Program-made: the position numbers and the translations under genes
Part shown: piece by piece, positions 36,276 to 43,708 of the stretch
Position numbering within the stretch: the first letter of the stretch is position 1
Layout of the letters: every line of letters begins with the position of its first letter
Notes under the pieces: generated by a model
What the model was told of the DNA's origin: nothing
Database searches by the model: none
Seen by the model: only the letters and a program-made list of their open reading frames with translations
NCBI GenBank assembly: GCA_016707785.1
Contig: JADJGZ010000043.1
Span: 1-43,708 of the forward strand
Reading direction: 5' to 3'
DNA: 43,708 nucleotides
Source of the DNA: Bacteroidales bacterium
GTDB lineage: Bacteria > Bacteroidota > Bacteroidia > Bacteroidales > UBA4417

Positions 36276-36770
36276 GATTGTCGATTAACGAATTGAGATT
36301 TTTGAAGTAGGAAACTTCTGAAATCAGAAATCGTTGATCGACATTCTTATTTCAAGAAACTCTTTTGATTAACGATTGTCGATTAACGAATTTGGATTTT
36401 GAAGTACAGATCTTGAAATCAGAAATCACAGTTGATCGACATTCTTATTTCAAGAAACTCTTTTGATTAGCGATTGTCGATTAACGAATTGGGATTTTTG
36501 AAGTACGATACTTTACTTCTGAAATCAGAAATCAGCAATCGACATTCCTATTTCATGGAACTCTTTTGATTAGCGATTGTCGATTAACGAATTGAGATTT
36601 TTGAAGTACGATACTTCTGAAATCAGAAATCAGCAATCGACATTCTTATTTCAAGAAACTCTTTTGATTAGCGATTGTCGATTAACGAATTTGGATTTTT
36701 GAGGTACGATGCTTTACTTCTGAAATCAGAAATCGACACAATCCAAATTCAAGGAATCAGGTAAAGAAGA
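36276..36770. repeat. Five tandem copies of a 98-bp hairpin-forming repeat
   Basis: The core GATTGTCGATTAACGAATT starts at 36276, 36374, 36472, 36575 and 36673, spacings of 98, 98, 103 and 98 bp. Each unit continues with GATTTTTGAAGTAC, then ACTTCTGAAATCAGAAATC, then (A)ATCGACATTC and TTATTTCAAGAAACTCTTTTGATT. Within a unit TGTCGATT pairs with AATCGACA, and GATTTTTGAAGTA pairs with TACTTCTGAAATC, giving a long imperfect hairpin. The last copy is cut short. It lies between the Rgp-like stop and the end of the convergent unknown gene. Confidence 0.85.
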
Positions 36771-37232
36771 TTATACTTTCTTCAATGCTATTACCTTAAG
36801 ATTCTCAAGGTCATGGTCGTCAAATTCATTGATATAGTACTCATGAATGGCTTCCATTTCTTTAGTCCCTTTATCTTCAGGCATTTCCCTCAGTTCCTTT
36901 TCTGAAAACTTCTTCTGCAGATCACGAAGGGTGAGTCGCATGACCAGGTTTTCCCAGAATCTGCTCTCATCATATTCATTCATCAACTCCAGTAATTGTT
37001 CCTCTACATCGTCGGCCAGGTAGTATTCTTCGTCCTTGGCATCATACCCAATATAGGTATTCCCTTTCTTTGGGCCCGAGGCTGCAAATAATACCTGCTG
37101 TGATTCCAGGTAACCGGCCATCTGGTCATCTTCCACTACTTCTTCTGCTACCACACTACCCATAAAAACCAGCTTGACAAGGTCTAGGTACTGCTTCCCT
37201 GTAAGTTCAAGGGTTACTTTCTTTGGTTCCAT
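36771..37232 (-). CDS. Conserved-looking cytoplasmic protein of unknown function
   Basis: A 153-residue acidic protein with no signal peptide or membrane segment. The N-terminus (VTLELTGKQYLDLVKLVFMGSVV) is strand then helix. The middle has YLESQQVLFAAS and a Tyr-rich segment, and the end is helical with many Glu/Asp and Lys (RFWENLVMRLTLRDLQKKFSEKE). I do not recognise the family. Similar-sized proteins are known in this phylum but I cannot name one. It lies 87 bp after the Omp28 gene on the same strand, so it may be the last gene of that unit. It converges with the repeat array. Confidence 0.65.
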   Translation of the reverse strand: MEPKKVTLELTGKQYLDLVKLVFMGSVVAEEVVEDDQMAGYLESQQVLFAASGPKKGNTYIGYDAKDEEYYLADDVEEQLLELMNEYDESRFWENLVMRLTLRDLQKKFSEKELREMPEDKGTKEMEAIHEYYINEFDDHDLENLKVIALKKV

Positions 37233-37319
37233 AATATATGATGGTTTGGTTGGTCTCCTGATTAAGTCGCTGGAAATTCTTTGGAGCAGACGAGAGCATG
37301 TGGGGCAGGATTGCCTGAG

Positions 37320-38216
37320 TTATTCAGTCAGGCCTGTTTCAACAACCTGCAGTACTTCTTTGGTAGCTTCATCAAATACAAAAGCAACAATATGGCATTG
37401 GTCCGGGTCACAATTTGCCGGAAGCACCGATTGCAATGTTTTAACAAAAGTAGCAGGGTTGGGAGTGCCAATGGTTGAGAGGGTAGAGCCCCATGTCCCA
37501 TTTAAAGTACCCTTTACCACATGCATATGCACAAAATCTTCTATATCCCCAACAATGCCAATGGAAGGATCATTGTTTTTCTGGGTGGCAATGATATTAT
37601 CTTCAATGATAACGGCTTCGATTTTCAGATTCCGGTCGAGGGTTTGCAGGAACCAGGTTTTTGTATGAGCACAAATTTTTCGGTCGGTGGGATCATAATC
37701 AACCATCAATTGAAGGTCCAATAAAGGTTCTTCTGCCAATGCCGAACTAATAACTCCTGCCCATTCATTGGGTCGCAGAACGTATTTACTGTTTACTTTC
37801 AGACGATTAACAAGTCCATTAGGGTTCCCTGCATTTCCATTTCCAAAGAATGCATCCCATTCATTTCCGGCGGTTGTTCTGAAATCATAATCAAAGATTT
37901 GTGGTACCCCTGACTCCGGGTAAGTCCTGGCGAACCATCCGGCATGAACAGCCATCACCACTAACTGATCAGGGTACTGATCCTTGAGATCTTTTGCCAA
38001 TTTCCCTGCTGTAGGGCAATTGGGACATGTATGACCGGTATAATCTTCGAGCAACACCCGCTTTTGATGGGTGGTAACAGCAGGGAATTCCGGGACCGGG
38101 CATGCAGCGGTATCTACAAATGCCGGAACATTGATATAAGGAGATTCCAGCTTATCGCATGAATTCAGCAGGAAAGCAGCGACAATGGCTAAAAGTATGA
38201 TTGAAAAAGATTTCAT
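37320..38216 (-). CDS. Omp28-family outer-membrane lipoprotein
   Basis: A 298-residue lipoprotein with lipobox LLNSC at residues 16-20. The mature part has a thioredoxin-like fold with CPNC at 64-67 (YTGHTCPNCPTAG), typical of the Omp28-related family first described as an outer-membrane protein of Porphyromonas gingivalis. VVMAVHAGWFA and the central strands fit the family. The function is not established; a role as an adhesin or in thiol chemistry of the envelope has been suggested for relatives. It begins 43 bp after the DUF6029 gene, so the two are probably cotranscribed. Confidence 0.85.
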   Translation of the reverse strand: MKSFSIILLAIVAAFLLNSCDKLESPYINVPAFVDTAACPVPEFPAVTTHQKRVLLEDYTGHTCPNCPTAGKLAKDLKDQYPDQLVVMAVHAGWFARTYPESGVPQIFDYDFRTTAGNEWDAFFGNGNAGNPNGLVNRLKVNSKYVLRPNEWAGVISSALAEEPLLDLQLMVDYDPTDRKICAHTKTWFLQTLDRNLKIEAVIIEDNIIATQKNNDPSIGIVGDIEDFVHMHVVKGTLNGTWGSTLSTIGTPNPATFVKTLQSVLPANCDPDQCHIVAFVFDEATKEVLQVVETGLTE

Positions 38217-38259
38217 GGCAGTTCAGATTGGATGAAAATAATGCAGTAGTTTCCCGACA

Positions 38260-39984
38260 TCAGAAGCTACTGGTAATTGTAATCGTGAAACCATTGGAAG
38301 CAGGTACGGGCCGACAAACTCCTCCAACGCATACGATGCCGGCTCTTTGTTTTCCATACGACAACTGTATACGGTTGGCATCATTATTATACCCGGCTGC
38401 GATTAATGGATAATGATATCTCTGGTCCTCTGTTTCATTTCCATAATTCCACTGGTCAGCAAGGCTAAAGAACCATGATGGGGCAATACTGTATTCAAAC
38501 AAAGCCATTGCCCAATCACCTTCATCCTGTTTTGTTTGTAAAAGCTGAAATTCTCCTCTTAATGCATGAGTGGATGTAAACCGATAAGTCATATCAAGTA
38601 TTACTATGTTGGAATGAATCATGGGTTCGCCATCATGCCCATTCACCAGTGGGTCATAATCCTGACGCATCAGGTTTAATGATGCTTTATAGAGTTTTGA
38701 GAACTTATGACTGATTTCAAGGTTGATATCACGGAAGTACATCTTATCCCCAATCTTTAAAAACGAGGATTCATACCCGGGAGAGCCCGGCTCATCCAGC
38801 TTGAATCCGCTAATGGAGTCCTTTGATATCGAATTAATCTGTGAGAAATTCAAGCTGATGTCTGTTCCATAATGCCCACCCAGCCAGGTATCTTTTTTAA
38901 TCTTGTAATTGATTTGTGCTTCCAGTCCCATTTCACCATTGGTTTGTGTTGCATAAGGATAAAGGGCTGCAAGAGTATAGGTATGTTGTTTGGTAATTGC
39001 TGGCAGATAATTGATGTCCAAAACATTACCAGTTTCTGTTCTTTTCGATTTAAAGCTCATATTATCCAGCCGTTTGGCTTGCAGGATAACACCCAATCCT
39101 TTCTGAGAATATGAGGCACTCATTAATAATGCTTGTCCTTTGCGGTAGATAAACTTATTGGATGCATTAGGATCATTAATTTTAGTAGCATATTCAGCAG
39201 AAAGGTCGAATTTCCCATAGGAAATATTGAACCTGCCTGAAGTAGCCCCCACATTCAAAGGTAAGCGTAATGTGGTATCTACACCGATGGAGATTTCCTC
39301 ATCATCCTGAAATTTACTGACAAAACTCCCTCCCAACTGAATTTTCAGCTTAGAGTTGGCCATTGATTGGAAGGCTTCATTCATAGAGATATCAAGATCA
39401 GTGCCCCGCACAATCCCCGGACTTTTCTGCCAATAGTAACGTTGTGTCCCCCAGATCCCTTTAAGTGTAACACCATTAAACGGTGTGAATTTCACCCTGA
39501 TACCATTCAGGGCATTATCATAACCCAGGTTATGCTCTTCATAAGCCCTGAGAACCATTCCACTTCCGAACTGCTCATAGAAATTCCCGGCAGTGATATC
39601 AAATTTACCTGTTTTATATCCTACATACCAATATGGAACACCAGAACCTTTAAGGTCTTTATAATATCCGCTGATAGGATTCAGGTAGGTTTCAAACCTA
39701 AGTCCGGCAGAAAAATCTCCCGCTGTATAGGTAATATTTGTCCATGAATTCATCAGCATTTTCTCAGGAATCGCATTGGCTCCGATAGCTGAGTCCACCT
39801 GGTAATACTGGGCATCCATCTGGAAATTCCCATTAACCTGAGCCCCTGATAAAACGGATTGAGCAGAAGTGGTTTGCGCAATAAATAACATGCAAACCAG
39901 AAACATTAGTGAAGCGAAAGACAAAGGTTTCAAATCAGCTTGTTTTAGGTGGTTAAACAGATGGACAAATCTAAGTAATTCCAT
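38260..39984 (-). CDS. DUF6029-family outer-membrane beta-barrel protein
   Basis: A 574-residue protein with an uncleaved-looking or long signal region; the hydrophobic LMFLVCMLFIAQTTSAQ lies at residues 27-43. The mature N-terminus has GNFQMDAQYYQVDSAIGA, then NFYEQFGSGMVLRAYEEHNL and GYDNALNGIRVKFTP, characteristic of DUF6029. The rest is a run of amphipathic barrel strands ending with an aromatic tail (ITITSSF). Family members are found throughout Bacteroidota beside Omp28 genes. The role is unknown. The start may be at an internal Met (residue 27) because the first 26 residues are unusual for a signal peptide. Confidence 0.82.
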   Translation of the reverse strand: MELLRFVHLFNHLKQADLKPLSFASLMFLVCMLFIAQTTSAQSVLSGAQVNGNFQMDAQYYQVDSAIGANAIPEKMLMNSWTNITYTAGDFSAGLRFETYLNPISGYYKDLKGSGVPYWYVGYKTGKFDITAGNFYEQFGSGMVLRAYEEHNLGYDNALNGIRVKFTPFNGVTLKGIWGTQRYYWQKSPGIVRGTDLDISMNEAFQSMANSKLKIQLGGSFVSKFQDDEEISIGVDTTLRLPLNVGATSGRFNISYGKFDLSAEYATKINDPNASNKFIYRKGQALLMSASYSQKGLGVILQAKRLDNMSFKSKRTETGNVLDINYLPAITKQHTYTLAALYPYATQTNGEMGLEAQINYKIKKDTWLGGHYGTDISLNFSQINSISKDSISGFKLDEPGSPGYESSFLKIGDKMYFRDINLEISHKFSKLYKASLNLMRQDYDPLVNGHDGEPMIHSNIVILDMTYRFTSTHALRGEFQLLQTKQDEGDWAMALFEYSIAPSWFFSLADQWNYGNETEDQRYHYPLIAAGYNNDANRIQLSYGKQRAGIVCVGGVCRPVPASNGFTITITSSF

Positions 39985-40129
39985 GAAATCATCAGGGTTT
40001 GTTTCTGAGAATCAAGGAATAAAATTATCATTAAAAATCGGGTAATGACTTTAGAAAGTACGTTTCATGCATACCTTATTATATCCTTTCCCTGAGGGTG
40101 GATCCTGTCATATTTGCGAAAGTACAGTC

Positions 40130-40660
40130 TTAGTGAGCAATAGGTTCACCGGCATTCAGCTTCCTGATCAGGCTGATCAGTTCCAATTCTGAACCTTCAC
40201 TGAAACTGGTATGCTGCCATACGATTTCACCTTTACCATTTACGATGAAGGTATGTGGAACAGCATTAACATTCATTGCACGTTTGAGATCGCTATTCGC
40301 ATCGAGCAGTATTTCGAATTCCCAGTTTTTCCCATTGACCAGGGTTTTCACTTGTGCTGAGGAACGGGAATCATCGATAGAAACAGCAATCAGTTTCACT
40401 CCGGTTTCTTCCTGCCAATCCTGGTACACCTCCGAAATTGTGGTCAGCTCCTTAACACAGGGTTTACACCAGGTAGCCCAGAAACTAATAATAAAAGGCT
40501 TCCCATCATTTCCAAGATCCGCTGTATTGATCTTCTTTCCATTCATATCAACAACGTTTACAGAGGGGAGCTTGAATAAGACCTTATCGGTTTTCACCTC
40601 CTGGGCTATCAATGTAAATCCGAGGAAAAATACCAGTGTAATGACAAACAGTTTTTTCAT
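40130..40660 (-). CDS. TlpA-like thioredoxin-family protein
   Basis: A 176-residue secreted or periplasmic thiol-disulphide oxidoreductase. It has a signal peptide (KKLFVITLVFFLGFTLIAQ) and the active site WATWCKPC at residues 61-68. The family cis-Pro is in NAVPHTFIVNGKGEIVWQ. It resembles ResA/TlpA reductases that maintain envelope cysteines. It begins 41 bp after the end of manA on the same strand. It precedes the DUF6029/Omp28 genes by 145 bp and may act with the Omp28-type CxxC protein, which is only inferred from position. Confidence 0.88.
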   Translation of the reverse strand: MKKLFVITLVFFLGFTLIAQEVKTDKVLFKLPSVNVVDMNGKKINTADLGNDGKPFIISFWATWCKPCVKELTTISEVYQDWQEETGVKLIAVSIDDSRSSAQVKTLVNGKNWEFEILLDANSDLKRAMNVNAVPHTFIVNGKGEIVWQHTSFSEGSELELISLIRKLNAGEPIAH

Positions 40661-40701
40661 GTTGAGAGTGAATTATGGATTGGATTAGGTTTGCGAAGTA
40701 T

Positions 40702-41685
40702 CTAGGGAATATAAATTTCAAGAATCCTGGTCTCTTTTGAGGGGACGAGTGCAATATTGCCTTCCATTGATGCAGGGATGAGAACAACTTCCCCTGCTTT
40801 CAGGCTTTCAACTCCCCCATTATACTGCACCTGGCATTTCCCCTCAGTGCAGAAAAGAATAACAAAAGAATCGAGATCGCTGTAGTTTTTAACAAGGGTT
40901 GTGCCAAAGTGCATGAGCCCGGTTTCAAAGTAAGGGCACTTCACAAGTGATACAGTTTTTTCAGGTGCAGGTATATAATCGGTTTTGATGTCAGGGTGAA
41001 AACTAAAGTCCAGGGCATCGAGGGCCAACTCAGTATGGAGTTCCCTTGCGTTTCCTTTATCATCCAGCCGGTCAAAATCGTAGATACGATATGTGATATC
41101 GCTTGATTGCTGGATTTCTGCAATCAACAGCCCGGGACCCAGTGCATGTACCCGGCCAGAGGGCATAAAGAATACATCTCCGGCTGATGCTTTCTCATAA
41201 TTCAGCAAGCTGGTTAGTTTACCTGAATTAAACTTCTCAAGGTACACTTCTTTTGTTATGGAACTTCTGAACCCACTGATCAATTCAGCATCTTCATCCG
41301 CCTGCATTACATACCACATCTCGGTTTTCCCGAACCCATCATGTCTTTTTGCTGCCAGTTCATCATCAGGATGCACCTGGATTGAAAGCCAGTCGTTAGA
41401 GTCAAGGATTTTGATCAGCAGGGGGAATTCATCTCCATAAGTCTCGAATACTTTATCCCCCAGGAGGTCTTCCATATAAATCTCGATCAGTTCCCTCAGG
41501 TCATTGCCTTTGAGGAAACCATTACTCACTATACTCTCATTCCCCTGGTATCCCGAAAGAGCCCAAACTTCCCCACAATTAGGGAGAGGGGCATAATCCA
41601 GACCAAGGAGGGTTTTCACCTTTTTCCCTCCCCAGATTTTATCTTTAAAGAGAGGGTTAAATTTTAGCGGATATAATGTATTCAT
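40702..41685 (-). CDS. manA: Mannose-6-phosphate isomerase, class I
   Basis: A cytoplasmic zinc isomerase that interconverts mannose-6-phosphate and fructose-6-phosphate, feeding GDP-mannose synthesis. From the start at 41685 it has 327 residues. Zinc ligands are visible as Gln103 and His105 (SIQVHPDDELA), Glu122 (GKTEMWYV) and His180 (PSGRVHALG). LNYEKASAGDVFFMPSGRVH is close to the short bacterial form (YvyI/ManA type). The open frame extends 17 codons further upstream, but the family N-terminus (YPLKFNPLFKDKIWGG) starts at this ATG. The gene begins a minus-strand run leading into the thioredoxin gene and is divergent from lipA. Confidence 0.92.
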   Translation of the reverse strand: MNTLYPLKFNPLFKDKIWGGKKVKTLLGLDYAPLPNCGEVWALSGYQGNESIVSNGFLKGNDLRELIEIYMEDLLGDKVFETYGDEFPLLIKILDSNDWLSIQVHPDDELAAKRHDGFGKTEMWYVMQADEDAELISGFRSSITKEVYLEKFNSGKLTSLLNYEKASAGDVFFMPSGRVHALGPGLLIAEIQQSSDITYRIYDFDRLDDKGNARELHTELALDALDFSFHPDIKTDYIPAPEKTVSLVKCPYFETGLMHFGTTLVKNYSDLDSFVILFCTEGKCQVQYNGGVESLKAGEVVLIPASMEGNIALVPSKETRILEIYIP

Positions 41686-41801
41686 CGATAAATTCAGGTA
41701 CTGCCAGTAATCAAAAATGTTTGTTACAGAGGACAAAAATACATTTTATAGTGATAGTCCGGTAAGAGCTTATATATGGAATAACAATTAGTGAAATAAA
41801 G

Positions 41802-41809
41802 TACTTTTG
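41802..41809 (+). promoter_or_regulatory. Minus-7 promoter box before lipA
   Basis: TACTTTTG, an exact TAnnTTTG match, 57 bp before the lipA ATG in the manA-lipA divergent gap. No clear minus-33 box is seen. Confidence 0.45.
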
Positions 41810-41866
41810 AATGCTGAAATCAGCTAGCCCACTTACACAGAGGGATGAATTTGAAAATGCACACTC

Positions 41867-42709
41867 ATGAAGATCCGTCAAAAACCCGACTGGCTTAAGA
41901 TTCAACTTCCAGGTGGAGAGAATTACCTTAAAATTAAAAGCCTGGTTGAAGCTCATGGATTACATACCATTTGCACAAGCGGGAAATGCCCAAATATGGG
42001 AGAGTGCTGGACTGCAGGTACTGCAACGCTGATGATTTTAGGTGAAATCTGCACTCGTTCCTGTAAATTCTGTGCCACACCATCAGGCAAGCCCCTCCCC
42101 CCCGATCCTGATGAACCCAATAAGATCGCTGCAACGGTGAAAACCCTGAAATTAAAGCATGTGGTTCTTACCTCCGTTGACAGGGACGACCTGGCAGATG
42201 GCGGAGCCGGTATCTGGGCATTGACCATCAAAGCCATCAGGACCGATTGCCCTGGTACAACCATTGAAACCCTGATCCCTGATTTCGGAGGGAATTCAAT
42301 GCACCTGGAGAAAGTCTTGTCAGAAAAGCTGGAGATTATTTCGCATAACCTGGAGACTGTCAGAAGGCTTACACCCGACGTGAGAAGTGCATCAAACTAT
42401 GAAAGAAGCCTGGAGGTGATCCGTCAGATTGCAGCGTATGGAATTGTTGCCAAATCAGGAATTATGGTAGGCCTGGGGGAACAACCGGATGAGGTCCTGC
42501 AGCTTATGGATGATTTACGGGCGGTCAATTGTTCAATTTTAACCATTGGCCAATACCTGCAACCTTCAAAGCACCATTTACCTGTAATTGAATATATTAC
42601 CCCTGAACAATTTGATGTTTACAGGCAAGCAGGACTTGAGAGGGGCTTTACCCATGTGGAAAGCAAGCCCCTGGTCAGAAGCAGTTATCATGCAGAAAAG
42701 CAGCTCTGA
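41867..42709 (+). CDS. lipA: Lipoyl synthase
   Basis: A 280-residue radical-SAM enzyme that inserts two sulphur atoms into protein-bound octanoyl chains. The auxiliary [4Fe-4S] cluster cysteines are Cys36, Cys41 and Cys47 (CTSGKCPNMGEC), and the radical-SAM cluster uses Cys62, Cys66 and Cys69 (CTRSCKFC). The family ending with R-S-S-Y (VRSSYHAEKQL) supplies the Ser ligand of the auxiliary cluster. Other marks are VLTSVDRDDLADGGA, HNLETVRRL and VGLGEQPDEV. Length is normal for the family. lipB follows on the same strand after about 220 bp. Confidence 0.97.
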   Translation: MKIRQKPDWLKIQLPGGENYLKIKSLVEAHGLHTICTSGKCPNMGECWTAGTATLMILGEICTRSCKFCATPSGKPLPPDPDEPNKIAATVKTLKLKHVVLTSVDRDDLADGGAGIWALTIKAIRTDCPGTTIETLIPDFGGNSMHLEKVLSEKLEIISHNLETVRRLTPDVRSASNYERSLEVIRQIAAYGIVAKSGIMVGLGEQPDEVLQLMDDLRAVNCSILTIGQYLQPSKHHLPVIEYITPEQFDVYRQAGLERGFTHVESKPLVRSSYHAEKQL

Positions 42710-42730
42710 TGATAAGTAAAAATGTAAATT

Positions 42731-42774
42731 GCAAAATGCAAAATGTAAAACGAGCCGAAGGCTCCCCTTTGGGG
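42731..42774. repeat. Short A-rich repeat and two small hairpins after lipA
   Basis: GCAAAATGCAAAATGTAAAA is followed by GAGCC-GAA-GGCTC (42752-42764) and CCCC-TTT-GGGG (42764-42774), two small back-to-back stems. There is no T tract, so this is at most a weak terminator or a repeat fragment. Confidence 0.3.
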
Positions 42775-42930
42775 CAAAGGTCAAAATCACTATAATTCAG
42801 GGTATTACCCAACTCATTTCTGTCAATTTAACCTAAACATAACACTGGTATTATTCATCAATCAGTTTGAGGAACAATCCGGGAGTCTTTTTCTGAGCTT
42901 ATATAAACGTCACATCAAAGAAGTAACACT

Positions 42931-43644
42931 TTGAAACCAATTAAAATACCCACCCAGTTTCGGGACCTCGGTTTGATCAATTACCAGGAAGCCTGGGATT
43001 ACCAGGAAAACCTGTTCAACCGGATTATTTCTCAAAAACTTGCTAATGAGAAACGAGCTTTAGCTGATCAGCAGGTCACTGATAATTTCCTGCTTTTCTG
43101 TGAGCATCCCCATGTATTTACTTTAGGGAAGAGCGGGTCGGAGGATAACCTGCTGGTGAATTACCTGCAACTCCAGGCAAAACAGGCTGAATTTATCAGG
43201 ACCAATCGCGGAGGAGACATTACCTATCACGGTCCGGGGCAGATTGTAGGCTATCCGGTCCTGAACCTGGAGTACTTTGTGAAAGGTGCCCGGGAATACA
43301 TAGAGATGCTAGAAGAATCCATCATAAAAACCATTGCTGAATATGGAATTGACGGGCAAAGGTTACCCGGGGCTACAGGCGTATGGCTGGAGGTGGGAAT
43401 CCCCGCAAAAACCAGGAAAATATGTGCCATTGGAGTGAGAACCAGCCGATGGGTATCGATGCATGGATTTGCTTTCAATGTTAATACGGACCTGGATTAT
43501 TTTAACCTGATCAATCCCTGTGGATTCACTGATAAAACCGTAACCTCCCTGCAAAAGGAATTGGGTGTGCGCCAGGACATTGAATCTGTTAAAAAACTAT
43601 TGCTCTCAAAAATCTCCGAAGTGTTTTCAATGGAATTATCCTGA
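42931..43644 (+). CDS. lipB: Octanoyl-[acyl-carrier-protein]:protein octanoyltransferase
   Basis: A 237-residue transferase that moves octanoate from ACP to lipoyl domains, the step before LipA. The substrate-binding motif RGGDITYHGPGQ lies at 93-104, the catalytic Lys163 in R-K-I-C-A-I-G and the catalytic Cys197 in N-P-C-G. LPGATGVWLE and MHGFAFNVNTDL are also typical. The start codon is TTG at 42931; no in-frame ATG would keep the N-terminus. lipA and lipB adjacent on one strand form a lipoate synthesis pair. Confidence 0.95.
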   Translation: MKPIKIPTQFRDLGLINYQEAWDYQENLFNRIISQKLANEKRALADQQVTDNFLLFCEHPHVFTLGKSGSEDNLLVNYLQLQAKQAEFIRTNRGGDITYHGPGQIVGYPVLNLEYFVKGAREYIEMLEESIIKTIAEYGIDGQRLPGATGVWLEVGIPAKTRKICAIGVRTSRWVSMHGFAFNVNTDLDYFNLINPCGFTDKTVTSLQKELGVRQDIESVKKLLLSKISEVFSMELS

Positions 43645-43645
43645 T

Positions 43646-43653
43646 TATCTTTG
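43646..43653 (+). promoter_or_regulatory. Promoter-like box at the right edge
   Basis: TATCTTTG, an exact TAnnTTTG match, just after the lipB stop, in the same ATTATCTTTGC context as the box before terC. It would serve a gene beyond the window. Confidence 0.35.
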
Positions 43654-43708
43654 CCAACACATTTTAAGTCCTTAAATTTGAATAAGATCAATTCTATTTG
43701 TGTATTCT

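Noticed and set aside
36276..36770. CRISPR array
   Set aside because: The spacing is regular, but the sequence between the core repeats is conserved from copy to copy, so there are no spacers. The unit length (98 bp) is also too large and no cas genes are near.
41686..41736. Longer N-terminus of manA
   Set aside because: The extra 17 residues are not part of the family; the conserved start begins at the ATG at 41685.
42752..42774. Rho-independent terminator after lipA
   Set aside because: Two small stems are present but no T tract follows in either direction.

Overview
The window comes from a member of the Bacteroidota, probably in or near the Bacteroidales. The evidence is two giant C25 peptidases with type IX secretion (T9SS) C-terminal sorting domains, DUF6029-like and Omp28-like envelope proteins, many small outer-membrane barrels, and repeated promoter boxes of the Bacteroidetes TAnnTTTG type. 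Genes are low to moderate in GC. I see no tRNA, rRNA, CRISPR array or recognisable transposase.

Layout. 1-4464 is shattered: remnants of a short-chain dehydrogenase, an FAD oxidoreductase of the phytoene-desaturase type and a Ycf48/BNR-repeat secreted protein can be read only by changing frame many times. 4873-9230 holds one intact small barrel gene and three frameshifted secreted proteins, one of them MGH1-like glycoside hydrolase. 9580-14790 is the most interesting accessory block: a TIR-STAND-TPR protein (one frameshift), a four-TM protein resembling the S-4TM pore-forming effector family, and an outer-membrane barrel protein, all on one strand with gaps of 9 and 23 bp. 14883-20404 holds a DUF4440-like protein, TerC, an aldo/keto reductase, mtnA, a four-helix-bundle gene lying between inverted repeats, and an M20 amidohydrolase. 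20564-26261 holds a glycosyltransferase, an MsbA-like ABC exporter, rbfA, a methyltransferase and a LolC/E-like permease. 26497-36253 holds a secreted beta-propeller/dockerin-like protein followed by tandem Kgp-like and Rgp-like gingipain homologues. Five tandem hairpin repeats follow. 36771-41685 is a minus-strand run (unknown protein, Omp28, DUF6029, TlpA-like thioredoxin, manA), and 41867-43644 is lipA then lipB.

Small indels are densest at the left end, become single events between 11.5 and 20.4 kb, and are absent from the reading frames I assigned after 20.4 kb. Several sit in short homopolymers. This looks at least partly like consensus error near a contig end, so broken genes there should not be taken as true pseudogenes without read support.

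Main points: (1) a candidate TIR-STAND/S-4TM conflict system; (2) tandem gingipain homologues in which the residues defining Lys and Arg specificity in Porphyromonas gingivalis appear to be kept; (3) a putative small mobile cassette carrying a four-helix-bundle gene, placed between mtnA and its apparent promoter; (4) a repeat-derived in-frame insertion inside mtnA; (5) a five-copy hairpin repeat array behind the gingipain genes.
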